Position numbers and translations under genes: made by a program. Shown one piece after another: positions 52,501-62,079 of a stretch of DNA of 64,000 nt (position 1 is its first letter; the number at the start of each line of letters is the position of its first letter). Location of the stretch: the NCBI RefSeq assembly GCF_026151205.1, contig NC_087074.1, forward strand, positions 16,319,962 through 16,383,961, written 5' to 3'. The notes under the pieces are model-generated. The model worked only from the letters and a program-made list of their open reading frames with translations, did not search any database and was not told the DNA's origin. The DNA comes from Bolinopsis microptera. Lineage: Eukaryota; Ctenophora; Tentaculata; Lobata; Bolinopsidae.

Positions 52501-55438
52501 GCTAACAACAGCAAATAACATTAGCTGTTTCCAGGTTAGCAACCTAACCTGGGAATTCAATAATTCAACATAAAGATGTAGAGAGAAGAAGCTGACTATA
52601 ACTACTTCACACACTTTATAAGCTAGTGTTTTGACTGTAACTAACCTGTTGACACTGAGTGCAGGTCTCAGACCCCTCACTAGCAGCAACATAACCTTCA
52701 GCACAGACTTCACAGCTGCTTTCTCCTGACTGTCCTGTCTGATCATTGTACTTCCCTACAGGACACTTCTCACAACTTGTCTTACTATCTTCGTACTGAC
52801 CCTGTAACAGGTACAAGTTAGTTACACTGACACATTACCTGTAACAGGTACAAGTTAGTTACACTGACAAATTACATGTAACAAGTACAAGTTAGTTACA
52901 CTGACACATTACCTGTAACAAGTACAAGTTAGTTACACTGACAAATTACCTGTAACAGGTACAAGTTAGTTACACTGACACATTACCTGTAACAGGTACA
53001 AGTTAGTTACACTGACACATTACCTGTAACAGGTACAAGTTAGTTACACTGACATATTACCTGTAACAGGTACAAGTTAGTTACACTGACACATTACCTG
53101 TAACAGGTACAAGTTAGTTACACTGACACATTACCTGTAACAGGTACAAGTTAGTAACACTGACACATTACCTGTAACAGGTACAAGTTAGTTACACTGA
53201 CATATTACCTGTAACAGGTACAAGTTAGTTACACTGACACATTACCTGTAACAGGTACAAGTTAGTTACACTGACACATTACCTGTAACAGGTACAAGTT
53301 AGTAACACTGACACATTACCTGTAACAGGTACAAGTTAGTTACACTGACACATTACCTGTAACAGGTACAAGTTAGTTACACTGACACATCACCTTTAAC
53401 AGGTACAAGTTAGTTACACTGACACATTACCTGTAACAGGTACAAGTTAGTTACACTGACACATTACCTGTAACAAGTGCAGATAAATAAAGTTTGTAAG
53501 TGGTAAGAAAATAAATGATCAACAATAATTCTATAAAACTAACCACGGGACACTCTGTGCAAACAGACGCTCCAGCAGCAGACATCCATCCAGAATCACA
53601 TGGAACACAGTTGTTGTCAGATATCCCTCGTTTTTTACCAGCAGGGCAGTCTTCACAAGTATTGCCAGTACTATCTCGTATCTTGCCCTGGTATTGAGCA
53701 TATTAGCAAGGCCAAACACAATAACAATTTATTATTTTACAGTCGAAATAACAAAATTACAGTTTGAGATATTATGATGACTACATTCCACTTACCACAT
53801 CACACGTCAGACATTCTATTTTGTCCGTGGTGTACTCCTTCATATGAGTGCAGCTGTAACAGTAGTCCGAACTCTCTGCTGGGTTACGGGTTCCGTCCGG
53901 GCAAGCTTTACATTCGACTTTGGTGCATGTTGAGGGATCAGTTACAGCGACAGCAGTGGCAGACGCTCGTTCAGGGTTAGCAGGATAGTTGCAGTCCGCA
54001 TCAGCACCTTCTGCATAATATTCTTGTCCCTGAAAGAAATAACAGGTTTCAATGTACAGTATAGTAATGTACAATGTACAGTAATGTACAATGTACAGTA
54101 AGTGAAAAGAGCTGAAAATATTCTTATACTGAGAAACCCTCACTTCCTCCTTGTATTAATTGTCATTATCAGAAAGTTCCCAAATTAAGAAAGATCTACA
54201 GAACTAAATAAAGTATTATTTGAGATTAAACTGAAAGTACTCACAGCCGGACACTTGACACAAGTTCCTTTGTCAGCGAGGACAACTGTTGGAGCAGCAC
54301 ACGACTGACACTTGTTCAGCTTCTTGTGGTCTAGTGTCTTAGTGTAGAAGATCTTCTTTACTGAGTTGTCACACTGGGTGCAAGCTTTAGCTAGTTCTGG
54401 GTCTGAAGCGAAGTCTGTGCGGGCGTCGTGTGAACCTGAGATGTTTTGATGATCATGAAACTGGACTTTCGATCATAACGAAAACAGAATAATTTTGAAT
54501 AACAGAAACTTGATAGTAGTAATATTTACATATATCGTTGGAGTGAATTAATAAATGTTTTATAGAGCTAACAGTAACAATTTGTGAAGAAAGAGTCATG
54601 TGAACTGTACTTAGTACAGTAGGTACAGAGTAAGGTAGTGTACTAACCATCTTCACAGACTTTACAGCCGTATAAAGCAGTGTCACTGTGAGTGCCGCTG
54701 TCTGTGTTGTAATATCCTAACCCACACGGATAAGTTGCTGAAATTAATTTCTCTGTTAACACCACAAATGGTCGTGATATCAAAAAGAAGATAATTTAAA
54801 AGAAGCCATTACATGAAATAACTATAAAAAATATAAAATATAACGCAAAATAAGAAAAAACTAAGTTAACACAACTAACCCCAAGTTTTCCCGACTACAA
54901 CAACTTCAGCGAGTTCCGCAACGACACTAGATCCCTTAATGATGACTTGTGTAGCGGCAAGTCTTTCCTGGCAGATGAACTCTTTGGTATCCTTACCCTC
55001 ACTTAAAGGGTCGCCAGCTGTACATGGGACCTGTTCGTCTAGGTTATTGAACTGGGCATCTGATTTTTGGGCACTTGTGTCTTCTACGTACACCTGAAAT
55101 GTAAACTTTATAGCTTCTTTAGGTCAAGTATTATGCAGTTTTTGATCAATTTCTTCCCAAAACTAATATATTAGGCATCCTTATGTCTCTTAGAAAATTA
55201 GAACGATTTCTTATTGTCATTACCTTCCACCCGGCAATGCTGGCATCCGCCGTTTTGGCATAAAGAATAACTTTGTAGATGCCTTGCCTTTCTGCAGGCG
55301 ATCCGTCAGAAGCCCATCGGAAAGTGAACGGCCCATCACTATTTACTGCGTTTTCCAAATTCATATCTTTTAATATACCGTTGTTGTCATTCATGATTTG
55401 GGAAGTTGTTCCAGAGAGATTCTCAAATCCGTTCAAGT
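44828..55438 (-). CDS. adhesion GPCR with ephrin-receptor-like cysteine-rich ectodomain (28 exons, 5' end missing)
   Basis: Exons in transcript order: 55224-55438, 54880-55093, 54648-54737, 54245-54435, 53796-54029, 53544-53687, 52646-52801, 52311-52457, 51946-52095, 51658-51804, 51369-51521, 50983-51138, 50633-50785, 50189-50422, 49937-50080, 49630-49779, 49370-49487, 48981-49133, 48629-48864, 48233-48492, 47544-47784, 47079-47378, 46692-46880, 46290-46532, 45959-46121, 45571-45830, 45285-45419, 44828-45139. All junctions are AG/GT and in phase, giving about 1761 residues. Order: galactose-binding-like region, about 15 cysteine-rich GCC2/GCC3 (ephrin-receptor-like) repeats, GAIN, GPS, 7TM, short tail. 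By family it is a cell-surface receptor that self-cleaves at the GPS and is activated by a tethered agonist. The first coding exon and signal peptide were not found. Confidence 0.88.
46692..48864 (-). CDS. exons: GAIN domain and GPS of the adhesion GPCR
   Basis: Exons 48629-48864, 48233-48492, 47544-47784, 47079-47378 and 46692-46880. They begin GDLGEGCASETEFQTQYGTF, run through helical acidic segments (VSDVLESIVKSDEGEK) and beta-rich segments (PRIAVIDLKKGG, VTFTLPKANRDG), and end in the GPS: CAKYDPVKAKWEEGC ... GVLCLCSHNTSFAVLM. The four GPS cysteines and the H-x-T/S cleavage triad (HNT-S) are present, so autoproteolysis is plausible. The stalk after the site (SFAVLM) is a typical tethered-agonist sequence. 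Confidence 0.88.
47869..48067. mobile_element. one and a half copies of the TACCTTATCGG MITE family, in an adhesion GPCR intron
   Basis: 47869-47961 has CCTTATCGGACTTTATTTGA at one end, CCGACAAGGTA at the other, and a GACGCTGGAGGCCCTAGCG centre like the copy at 27796-27934. 47993-48067 is a second, one-sided copy with AATGTCCG words repeated three times and CCCATAAGGTA at its end. It lies between exons 47544-47784 and 48233-48492. Confidence 0.7.
48981..54737 (-). CDS. exons: tandem ephrin-receptor-like (GCC2/GCC3) cysteine-rich repeats
   Basis: About fifteen exons, most of 144-156 nt with phase 0-0, each give one unit of the type G-x-Y...C-x2-C-x-G-x-Y/F-x9-12-C-x2-C-x-x-G...C-x2-C, for example KTSCEKCPVGKYNDQTGQSG and KACKNCAAGYYQAAAGLQSC. 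Two longer 234-nt exons (53796-54029, 50189-50422) add CNYPANPERASATAVAV and CYSCTHMKEYTTD. The one-exon-per-repeat, same-phase layout allows exon gain and loss by unequal crossing over. Exons 53796+53544 are near-identical to 50189+49937, and 52646 to 50983. Confidence 0.88.
51207..51255. repeat. 9-bp repeat CCCTGGTAA in an adhesion GPCR intron
   Basis: About five and a half copies of CCCTGGTAA, one with a substitution, between exons 50983-51138 and 51369-51521. Confidence 0.85.
52802..53475. repeat. 37-bp intronic array repeating a 3' splice site
   Basis: About 18 copies of a 37-bp unit that includes CCTGTAACAGGTACAAGTTA and GTTACACTGACACATTA. The transcript-3' edge is the real acceptor of exon 52646-52801 (CCTGTTACAG on the minus strand). 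Every unit therefore carries on the minus strand a branch-point-like CTAAC, the same acceptor, and directly after it GTAATG, a plausible donor. It fills nearly the whole intron between exons 53544-53687 and 52646-52801. Confidence 0.93.
54880..55438 (-). CDS. exons: N-terminal galactose-binding-like region of the adhesion GPCR
   Basis: Two exons (55224-55438, 54880-55093) read LNGFENLSGTTSQIMNDNNG, GPFTFRWASDGSPAERQGIY, KVILYAKTADASIAGWK / VYVEDTSAQKSDAQFNNLDE, CQERLAATQVIIKGSSVVAE, LAEVVVVGKTW. The last strand pattern (AxxVxIxG...LxLAEVxVxG) resembles fucolectin/F5-8 type galactose-binding domains. The fold assignment is moderate; sequence identity to any one family looks low. Confidence 0.55.
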
Positions 55439-55530
55439 CTGATGGGCGAAATTTTGAGTATCCAAATCAAAAATATATAAGCAAAGTACATGGTTTGAAA
55501 AAATAATTTGTTGCACTATACAAATTACTA

Positions 55531-55782
55531 CGTTACTAGGTTACTAGGTTACTAGGTTACTAGGTTACTAGGTTACTAAGTTACTAGGTTACTAGGTTAC
55601 TAGGTTACTAGGTTACTAGGTTACTAGGTTACTAGGTTACTAGGTTACTAGGTTACTAGGTTACTAGGTTACTAGGTTACTAGGTTACTAGGTTACTAGG
55701 TGACTAGGTTACTAGGTTACTAGGTTACTAGGTTACTAGGTTACTAGGTTACTAGGTTACTAGGTTACTAGGTTACTAGGTA
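55531..55782. repeat. 8-bp minisatellite TAGGTTAC
   Basis: About 31 almost perfect copies of TAGGTTAC with one TAAGTTAC and one TAGGTGAC variant, about 90 bp upstream of the most 5' adhesion GPCR exon found, so probably intronic. Confidence 0.95.
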
Positions 55783-56399
55783 CATGAGGCGAGGTCAGAA
55801 CCATTGGATAACAGACTGGAAGAACGAGGATCTTAGAAACAAAAGTAAAAAGTAATCTAATAGTAATAAATACTAAACGGCGCAGAGCAAAAATTATGGC
55901 TCCATGGTCGCGCGCTGGTTTTCCATGTTACACGTTGCATATAATTTCTTTTGTCGCGCGCTGGCCACTGACGTACATGATGCTCGTCCGTTTAAATCCA
56001 ATACTGAAAAATTTGTATTCTTTCGCAACGTAAGCAAGAAGTAATTTTACTTGTGTTTTAAAGGATACATAACAAAGGATACATTTCAGCTTCTTCTTTT
56101 ATTTCCGTCTTCTGAAAATTTGAAATCCGTCAGTGGGAAAGTTAACAACATAATAATTAAATATTCAATTTTACTTTATCATTTTGGTGAGGCTGAATTT
56201 AACAAATTAAACATTGTACGCGACGCGAAGTGAGCGAACGCCGTGTCAAACGCGGGCACGATGATCCGTCGGTTAGTGATAGCACAGAAAGAATTAGTAT
56301 TTTATTAAAATAACGCAAAAGAATCGCATTTCAAATAAACGGCAAACACTTGGTCATGCTGTGCGCGAATCAAACTATGTATGCGAAATCGACATGACA

Positions 56400-57180
56400 A
56401 GTCTCTCTACTGTTTGCTATAAAAGGATACAAGTTTAGGCTAGTCCATCAGGCATCATTCTACTTGAGGCTAAGAGCTAGTCATCAGTCATCAGGTTCCC
56501 AGAGGAGCAGCAAAATCTGGATCAGTTGAGAAAACAAAGCACCAGCAACTGAGCTCCCCCTAACCTAACCCCCTGCGTTACTCCTACCGCTACGTCACGC
56601 CACGACGCTGTCTATTGGCTGCAGCAGGGCGCCTCCTCCACAGGAGCCTCTACTAAGAGCGGCTGCGCGCTGGGGCTGGTGGAAGAAGCGCACGACGGCT
56701 CAGTGCTCACGTGCAGCAGGGAGCGCTTATCTCGTTAATCCCACCTGGCTGTGTAAAGGAGCCGGATAACCAAGCTAAAGATAGCAGCAGGCTAATGGGC
56801 TGTCCAATGAGAGGGGGAGAATGGCTGGTTCTAGCCGGTCATTGGACAAGCCATTAAAGGAGCAGAGATGCACGCCTGCTCATAGGCTAACATGCGATTA
56901 GAGGCAGTGAGAGAGGGGAGCCGTCCTGCACCAGCTAATGGCTTCAACACATTGAGTACAGACAAGTACTTGCTGGCTTAGCACATGATCCTTAATGCTG
57001 TGCTCTGATTGGTCAGAACGCTAAATGTACAGCTGCTATTGGGTAAGCTCGTAATTCCCCGTTATCATGGTTGCCCCGGCGAATGACGTGTTGCATTGCT
57101 TGCCGTGCTGGGAGCGAGAGTTGAGAAAGTGGCACGTGCGAGGTAATGCAGGGCTAAGGGAGATATTAGGCAAAGTAGAG
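56400..57180. promoter_or_regulatory. GC-rich island with five CCAAT boxes and CACGTG E-boxes
   Basis: A TATAAAAGG lies at 56418-56426 on the plus strand. ATTGG/CCAAT occurs at 56614, 56804, 56841, 57008 and 57038, four of them as CCAAT on the minus strand. CACGTG lies at 56708 and 57133, and twice more just outside (57437, 57491). The 56795-56857 stretch is an inverted repeat (TAATGGGCTGTCCAATGA and diverged complement). It lies about 1-1.7 kb upstream of the first known adhesion GPCR exon. Promoter function and target gene are inference; an LTR or other element is an alternative. Confidence 0.35.
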
Positions 57181-58585
57181 ACCCCTGAACAAGACTGAAT
57201 CCTTGATGTTAAGCAGCATGGTTAATGTATATGTACCTATAAAGATTAGGGCTGATTTAGATTAGTATATATTAGAGTGCACTCTTCAAGTGTCCGGTAA
57301 GAGAAACTACAAATGCTACACTCGTGAGTATCGTACTGATACAGAGAGAAGAATTGTGAAACAAACAGAAAAGAGCGAAGTAGAGATGTGAGCAAGTGAA
57401 CTGACAGTGCTTTCAACCATAATCAATTCAAATCCTCACGTGACCTGACCAGCTCCCCAGCTGTTCCGTTGTCATACCAACCACTCCTGTCACGTGCTCC
57501 TCACCTGGTCCCTATCTGACCGCTCGGAAAACTGTCCAGTTTGAACACAAACGATAAATTCATTGTCTTAAAAGTTAGCTTACGCTGTGGGTAGAAGTAA
57601 AGTGACAGACTGGACCCGGCAGGTTGAGAGAGAGGAGGGAGAAAGAGAGGTAGTATAGTATATAGTAGAGAGGATGTTAGTAGCTAATGCACCAGGTGAG
57701 GAGGCTTCAAACACCTGACTATCATACAAAAACAGATAGTCAGGATGCAGATAGTAAACATCCCATGAGGTTTCCATTACAGCGCACTTGTAGAATTTAA
57801 ACTAGTGACGTAATGGTAGATTTAGTGATGCCTTTCTGTGAACAACTAATTGTGAGAGTAGAGGTCACAAACTACTAAGTTACTGCCTACTACTCTAGTT
57901 ACCCTGTCTTGGCTACCTTTTGATTGGGTAGCTAGTTGAACTTTATTATTTTATTATGGACACATTGGATCTCTGTTAATAACAATTTTTGACATCTGTT
58001 GTAATACAGTAATGTATGTGATTTTCGCGTTTTTCCTCATTTATTCTGATCATGGATATTGATTGATACTAAGATTTTCACATTTATGAGAGTTTTTGAA
58101 TTTTGGTCGCGTAATTTTGATTTTATTTGATTTTTGAACAAAATCTTTGTTTAATTAGATTTCCCTTTTTTTTACCAGTGGCTTACAAGCTTCTGGGTCC
58201 TGTTTTGAATTTTTTTGAGTGGATTGTTAGGGCCCTGGCATTTGCCGACAAAGCGGTTTTTATTTTTATGTTTTATAATCCTGTTGATTTTGTGGGATAC
58301 TGAAGGGAAAGGAAGCAGTTCTAACGAGCTCTTCTCAAACACAAGGATATAACTTGTGAACTCGGCTAGTATATATGAAACATTTGTCATGGAGTTGTAG
58401 AGGGAGTTATGTGCCTCGCCGGGCTAAAGTAGTGGATGACCTTGCTGTACGGCAAGTTAAACAAGGATCTGAAACTACTAGGTTCCGTACAGACTCAACT
58501 CTGCACCCGTGTCAATATGTTCATTATATGCAAGCCTCTTGATTTATATACCGTTTTGAAAATTTTTCAAATCTAAAAATCTATC
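57181..58585. other. interval without a supported gene
   Basis: No coding similarity was found. Two CACGTG E-boxes lie at 57437 and 57491. The rest is AT-rich with GAGAGAGG-type runs near 57625-57650. Confidence 0.4.
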
Positions 58586-58587
58586 TA

Positions 58588-59850
58588 ACTCACCAGTGTG
58601 AAGGTTACAAACTCACCAGTGTGAAGGTTACAAACTCACCAGTGTGAAGGCTACAAACTCACCAGTGTGAAGGCTACAAACTCACCAGTGTGAAGGTTAC
58701 AAACTCACCAGTGTGAAGGTTACAAACTCACCAGTGTGAAGGTTACAAACTCACCAGTGTGAAGGTTACAAACTCACCAGTGTGAAGGCTACAAACTCAC
58801 CAGTGTGAAGGTTACAAACTCACCAGTGTGAAGGCTACAACCTCACCAGTGTGAAGGTTACAAACTCACCAGTGTGAAGGTTACAAACTCACCAGTGTGA
58901 AGGTTACAAACTCACCAGTGTGAAGGTTACAAACTCACCAGTGTGAAAGCTACAAACTCACCAGTGTGAAGGTTACAAACTCACCAGTGTGAAGGTTACA
59001 AACTCACCAGTGTGAAAGCTACAAACTCACCAGTGTGAAGGTTACAAACTCACCAGTGTGAAAGCTACAAACTCACCAGTGTGAAGGTTACAAACTCACC
59101 AGTGTGAAGGCTACAAACTCACCATGGTGTGAAGGTTACAAACTCACCAGTGTGAAGGTTACAAACTCACCAGTATGAAGGTTACAAATTCACCAGTGTG
59201 AGGGTTACAAACTCACCAGTGTGAAGGTTACAAACTCACCATGGTGTGAAAGCTACAAACTCACCATGGTGTGAAGGTTACAAACTCACCAGTGTGAAGG
59301 TTACAAACTCACCATGGTGTGAAAGCTACAAACTCACCATGGTGTGAAGGTTACAAACTCACCAGTGTGAAGGTTACAAACTCACCAGTGCGAAGGTCAC
59401 AAACTTACCAGTGTGAGGGCTACAAACTCAATAGTGTGAAGGTTACAAACTCACCAGTGTGAAGGTTACAAACTCACCAGTGTGAAGGTTACAAACTCAC
59501 CAGTGTGAAGGTTACAAACTCACCAGTGTGAAGGTCACAAACTCACCAGTGTGAAGGTTACAAACTCACCAGTGTGAAGGTTACAAACTCACCAGTGTGA
59601 AGGTTACAAACTCACCAGTGTGAAGGTTACAAACTCACTAGTGCGAAGGTTACAAACTCACCAGTGTGAAGGTAACAAACTCACCAGTGTGAAGGTTACA
59701 AACTCACCAGTGTGAAGGTTACAAACTCACCAGTGTGAAGGTTACAAACTCACCAGTGTGAAGGTCACAAACTCACCTGCAGTGTGAAGGTTACAAACTC
59801 ACCAGTGTGAAGGTTACAAACTCACCAGTGTGAAGGTCTCCTACGTCATA
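58588..59850. repeat. 23-bp tandem array containing donor-like GTGAGT on the minus strand
   Basis: About 54 copies of a 23-bp unit (AACTCACCAGTGTGAAGGTT plus ACA). Variants are GGCTACA, AAGCTACA, a 2-bp insertion CATGGTG and rare CACTAGTGCG. The minus strand of each unit reads CACTG-GTGAGTT, a strong 5' splice-site match. The array's right edge abuts a possible short minus-strand exon (59836-59870). Confidence 0.93.
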
Positions 59851-60039
59851 CCTTGCCGTTGTTTCTGCTATCACAAACATTAACTATTTCTAATAACGAG
59901 GTGATGTTAGTAACGAGCTGCCTATATTGTTAGTTATATAGTATAATAACACGGGTTACACTAGTATAATATCTATAGCTTAGGATACGTATTAGTATGA
60001 GTATATTAGTGTAATATATAAGTGTATAAGTATAAGAGA

Positions 60040-61465
60040 AATCATTTCCTTGTGAGCTAATTGTAACGTTAACAGTTGTTCCTTGTGAGCTTATTGTAAC
60101 GTTAACAGTTGTTCCTTGTGAGCTTATTGTAACGTTAACAGTTGTTCCTTGTGAGCTTATTGTAACGTTAACAGTTGTTTCTTGTGAGCTTATTGTAACG
60201 TTAACAGTTGTTCCTTGTGAGCTTATTGTAACGTTAACAGTTGTTCCTTGTGAGCTTATTGTAACGTTAACAGTTGTTCCTTGTGAGCTTATTGTAACGT
60301 TAACAGTTGTTCCTTGTGAGCTTATTGTAACGTTAACAGTTGTTCCTTGTGAGCTTATTGTAACGTTAACAGTTGTTCCTTGTGAGCTTATTGTAACGTT
60401 AACAGTTGTTCCTTGTGAGCTTATTGTAACGTTAACAGTTGTTCCTTGTGAGCTTATTGTAACGTTAACAGTTGTTCCTTGTGAGCTTATTGTAACGTTA
60501 ACAGTTGTTCCTTGTGAGCTTATTGTAACGTTAACAGTTGTTCCTTGTGAGCTTATTGTAACGTTAACAGTTGTTCCTTGTGAGCTTATTGTAACGTTAA
60601 CAGTTGTTCCTTGTGAGCTTATTGTAACGTTAACAGTTGTTCCTTGTGAGCTTATTGTAACGTTAACAGTTGTTCCTTGTGAGCTTATTGTAACGTTAAC
60701 AGTTGTTCCTTGTGAGCTTATTGTAACGTTAACAGTTGTTCCTTGTGAGCTTATTGTAACGTTAACAGTTGTTCCTTGTGAGCTTATTGTAACGTTAACA
60801 GTTGTTCCTTGTGAGCTTATTGTAACGTTAACAGTTGTTCCTTGTGAGCTTATTGTAACGTTAACAGTTGTTCCTTGTGAGCTTATTGTAACGTTAACAG
60901 TTGTTCCTTGTGAGCTTATTGTAACGTTAACAGTTGTTCCTTGTGAGCTTATTGTAACGTTAACAGTTGTTCCTTGTGAGCTTATTGTAACGTTAACAGT
61001 TGTTCCTTGTGAGCTTATTGTAACGTTAACAGTTGTTCCTTGTGAGCTTATTGTAACGTTAACAGTTGTTCCTTGTGAGCTTATTGTAACGTTAACAGTT
61101 GTTCCTTGTGAGCTTATTGTAACGTTAACAGTTGTTCCTTGTGAGCTTATTGTAACGTTAACAGTTGTTCCTTGTGAGCTTATTGTAACGTTAACAGTTG
61201 TTCCTTGTGAGCTTATTGTAACGTTAACAGTTGTTCCTTGTGAGCTTTTTGTAACGTTAACAGTTGTTCCTTGTGAGCTTATTGTAACGTTAACAGTTGT
61301 TCCTTGTGAGCTTATTGTAACGTTAACAGTTGTTCCTTGTGAGCTTATTGTAACGTTAACAGTTGTTCCTTGTGAGCTTATTGTAACGTTAACAGTTGTT
61401 CTTTGTGAGCTTATTGTAACGTTAACAGTTGTTCCTTGTGAGCTTATTGTAACGTTAACAGTTGC
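60040..61465. repeat. 33-bp highly homogeneous satellite, about 43 copies
   Basis: The unit contains TTGTGAGCTTATTGTAACGT and TAACAGTTGTTCC. Only a handful of single-base variants occur (first copy GAGCTAATTG; TTTCTTG near 60180; GAGCTTTTTG near 61247; TTCTTTG near 61402). Such uniformity over 1.4 kb implies recent expansion or ongoing homogenisation. Confidence 0.96.
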
Positions 61466-61599
61466 GAACTACCTTATATCGGGTACAATAATTGACGTGC
61501 ATTATATTTTCAACCGAATTTTAGCCGTTCAAAAATCTGACTGCGAAACCGAAAAGTTCGGTCTCAATGCAGTGGCGTAACGTTGCATGTTGGCGCACA

Positions 61600-61677
61600 A
61601 CTCATTATTTAAACTAACTATTTAAACTCATTATTTAAACTAACTATTTAAACTCATTATTTAAACTAACTATTTAA
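61600..61677. repeat. 26-bp tandem repeat, three copies
   Basis: Three copies of a 26-bp unit (CTCATTATTTAAACTAACTA...) directly follow each other. Confidence 0.85.
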
Positions 61678-61776
61678 GCATTTTACTGGAGACAAACTGA
61701 GCTCCGTAATTGAAGAGTCAGTTTACCAACAAATCAATTACATAACTAAATAACAAGTCTCTACAATTGTTGTCGG

Positions 61777-61821
61777 CTTCCCTGGCCCTGTTGTCGGCCC
61801 CCAACAACAGGGCCAGGGAAG
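61777..61821. other. perfect 18-bp hairpin
   Basis: CTTCCCTGGCCCTGTTGT (61777-61794) and its exact complement (61804-61821) are separated by a 9-nt C-rich loop. The stem is GC-rich in an AT-rich setting. It could be a small fold-back element or a structured RNA; no neighbouring gene explains it. Confidence 0.7.
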
Positions 61822-61983
61822 GGTTCTTTGTGTTTATAATTACAAAGAGTTTACGCGAATATGAACAATAAAACAATATATTTCAAGGTTTTAAACACAA
61901 AAGGTAACGGACAAAGCTCCGAAAAGGAACTACAGAGAAATAAAAGGTAGTGAAACTTGGAACCTCCCTTTTCAAACAGTTTT

Positions 61984-62073
61984 CTACGTCACATGAGTTG
62001 ATAAGGTGGTCACAATGGTATAAACCAGTATGAACACTTCTCTACGTCACATGAGTTGATAAGGTGGTCACAA
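61984..62073. repeat. 58-bp direct duplication
   Basis: CTACGTCACATGAGTTGATA and AGGTGGTCACAA occur together twice, starting at 61984 and 62042. Confidence 0.8.
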
Positions 62074-62079
62074 ATTCCA

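Noticed and set aside
52802-53475. CRISPR-like array of 37-bp repeats
   Set aside because: Units are contiguous with no variable spacers and lie within an animal intron; it is a minisatellite.
55531-55782. Interstitial telomeric repeat
   Set aside because: The unit TAGGTTAC is not TTAGGG or a usual animal telomere variant.
60040-61465. CRISPR or centromeric satellite
   Set aside because: No spacers, only 1.4 kb long, and next to other unrelated minisatellites.
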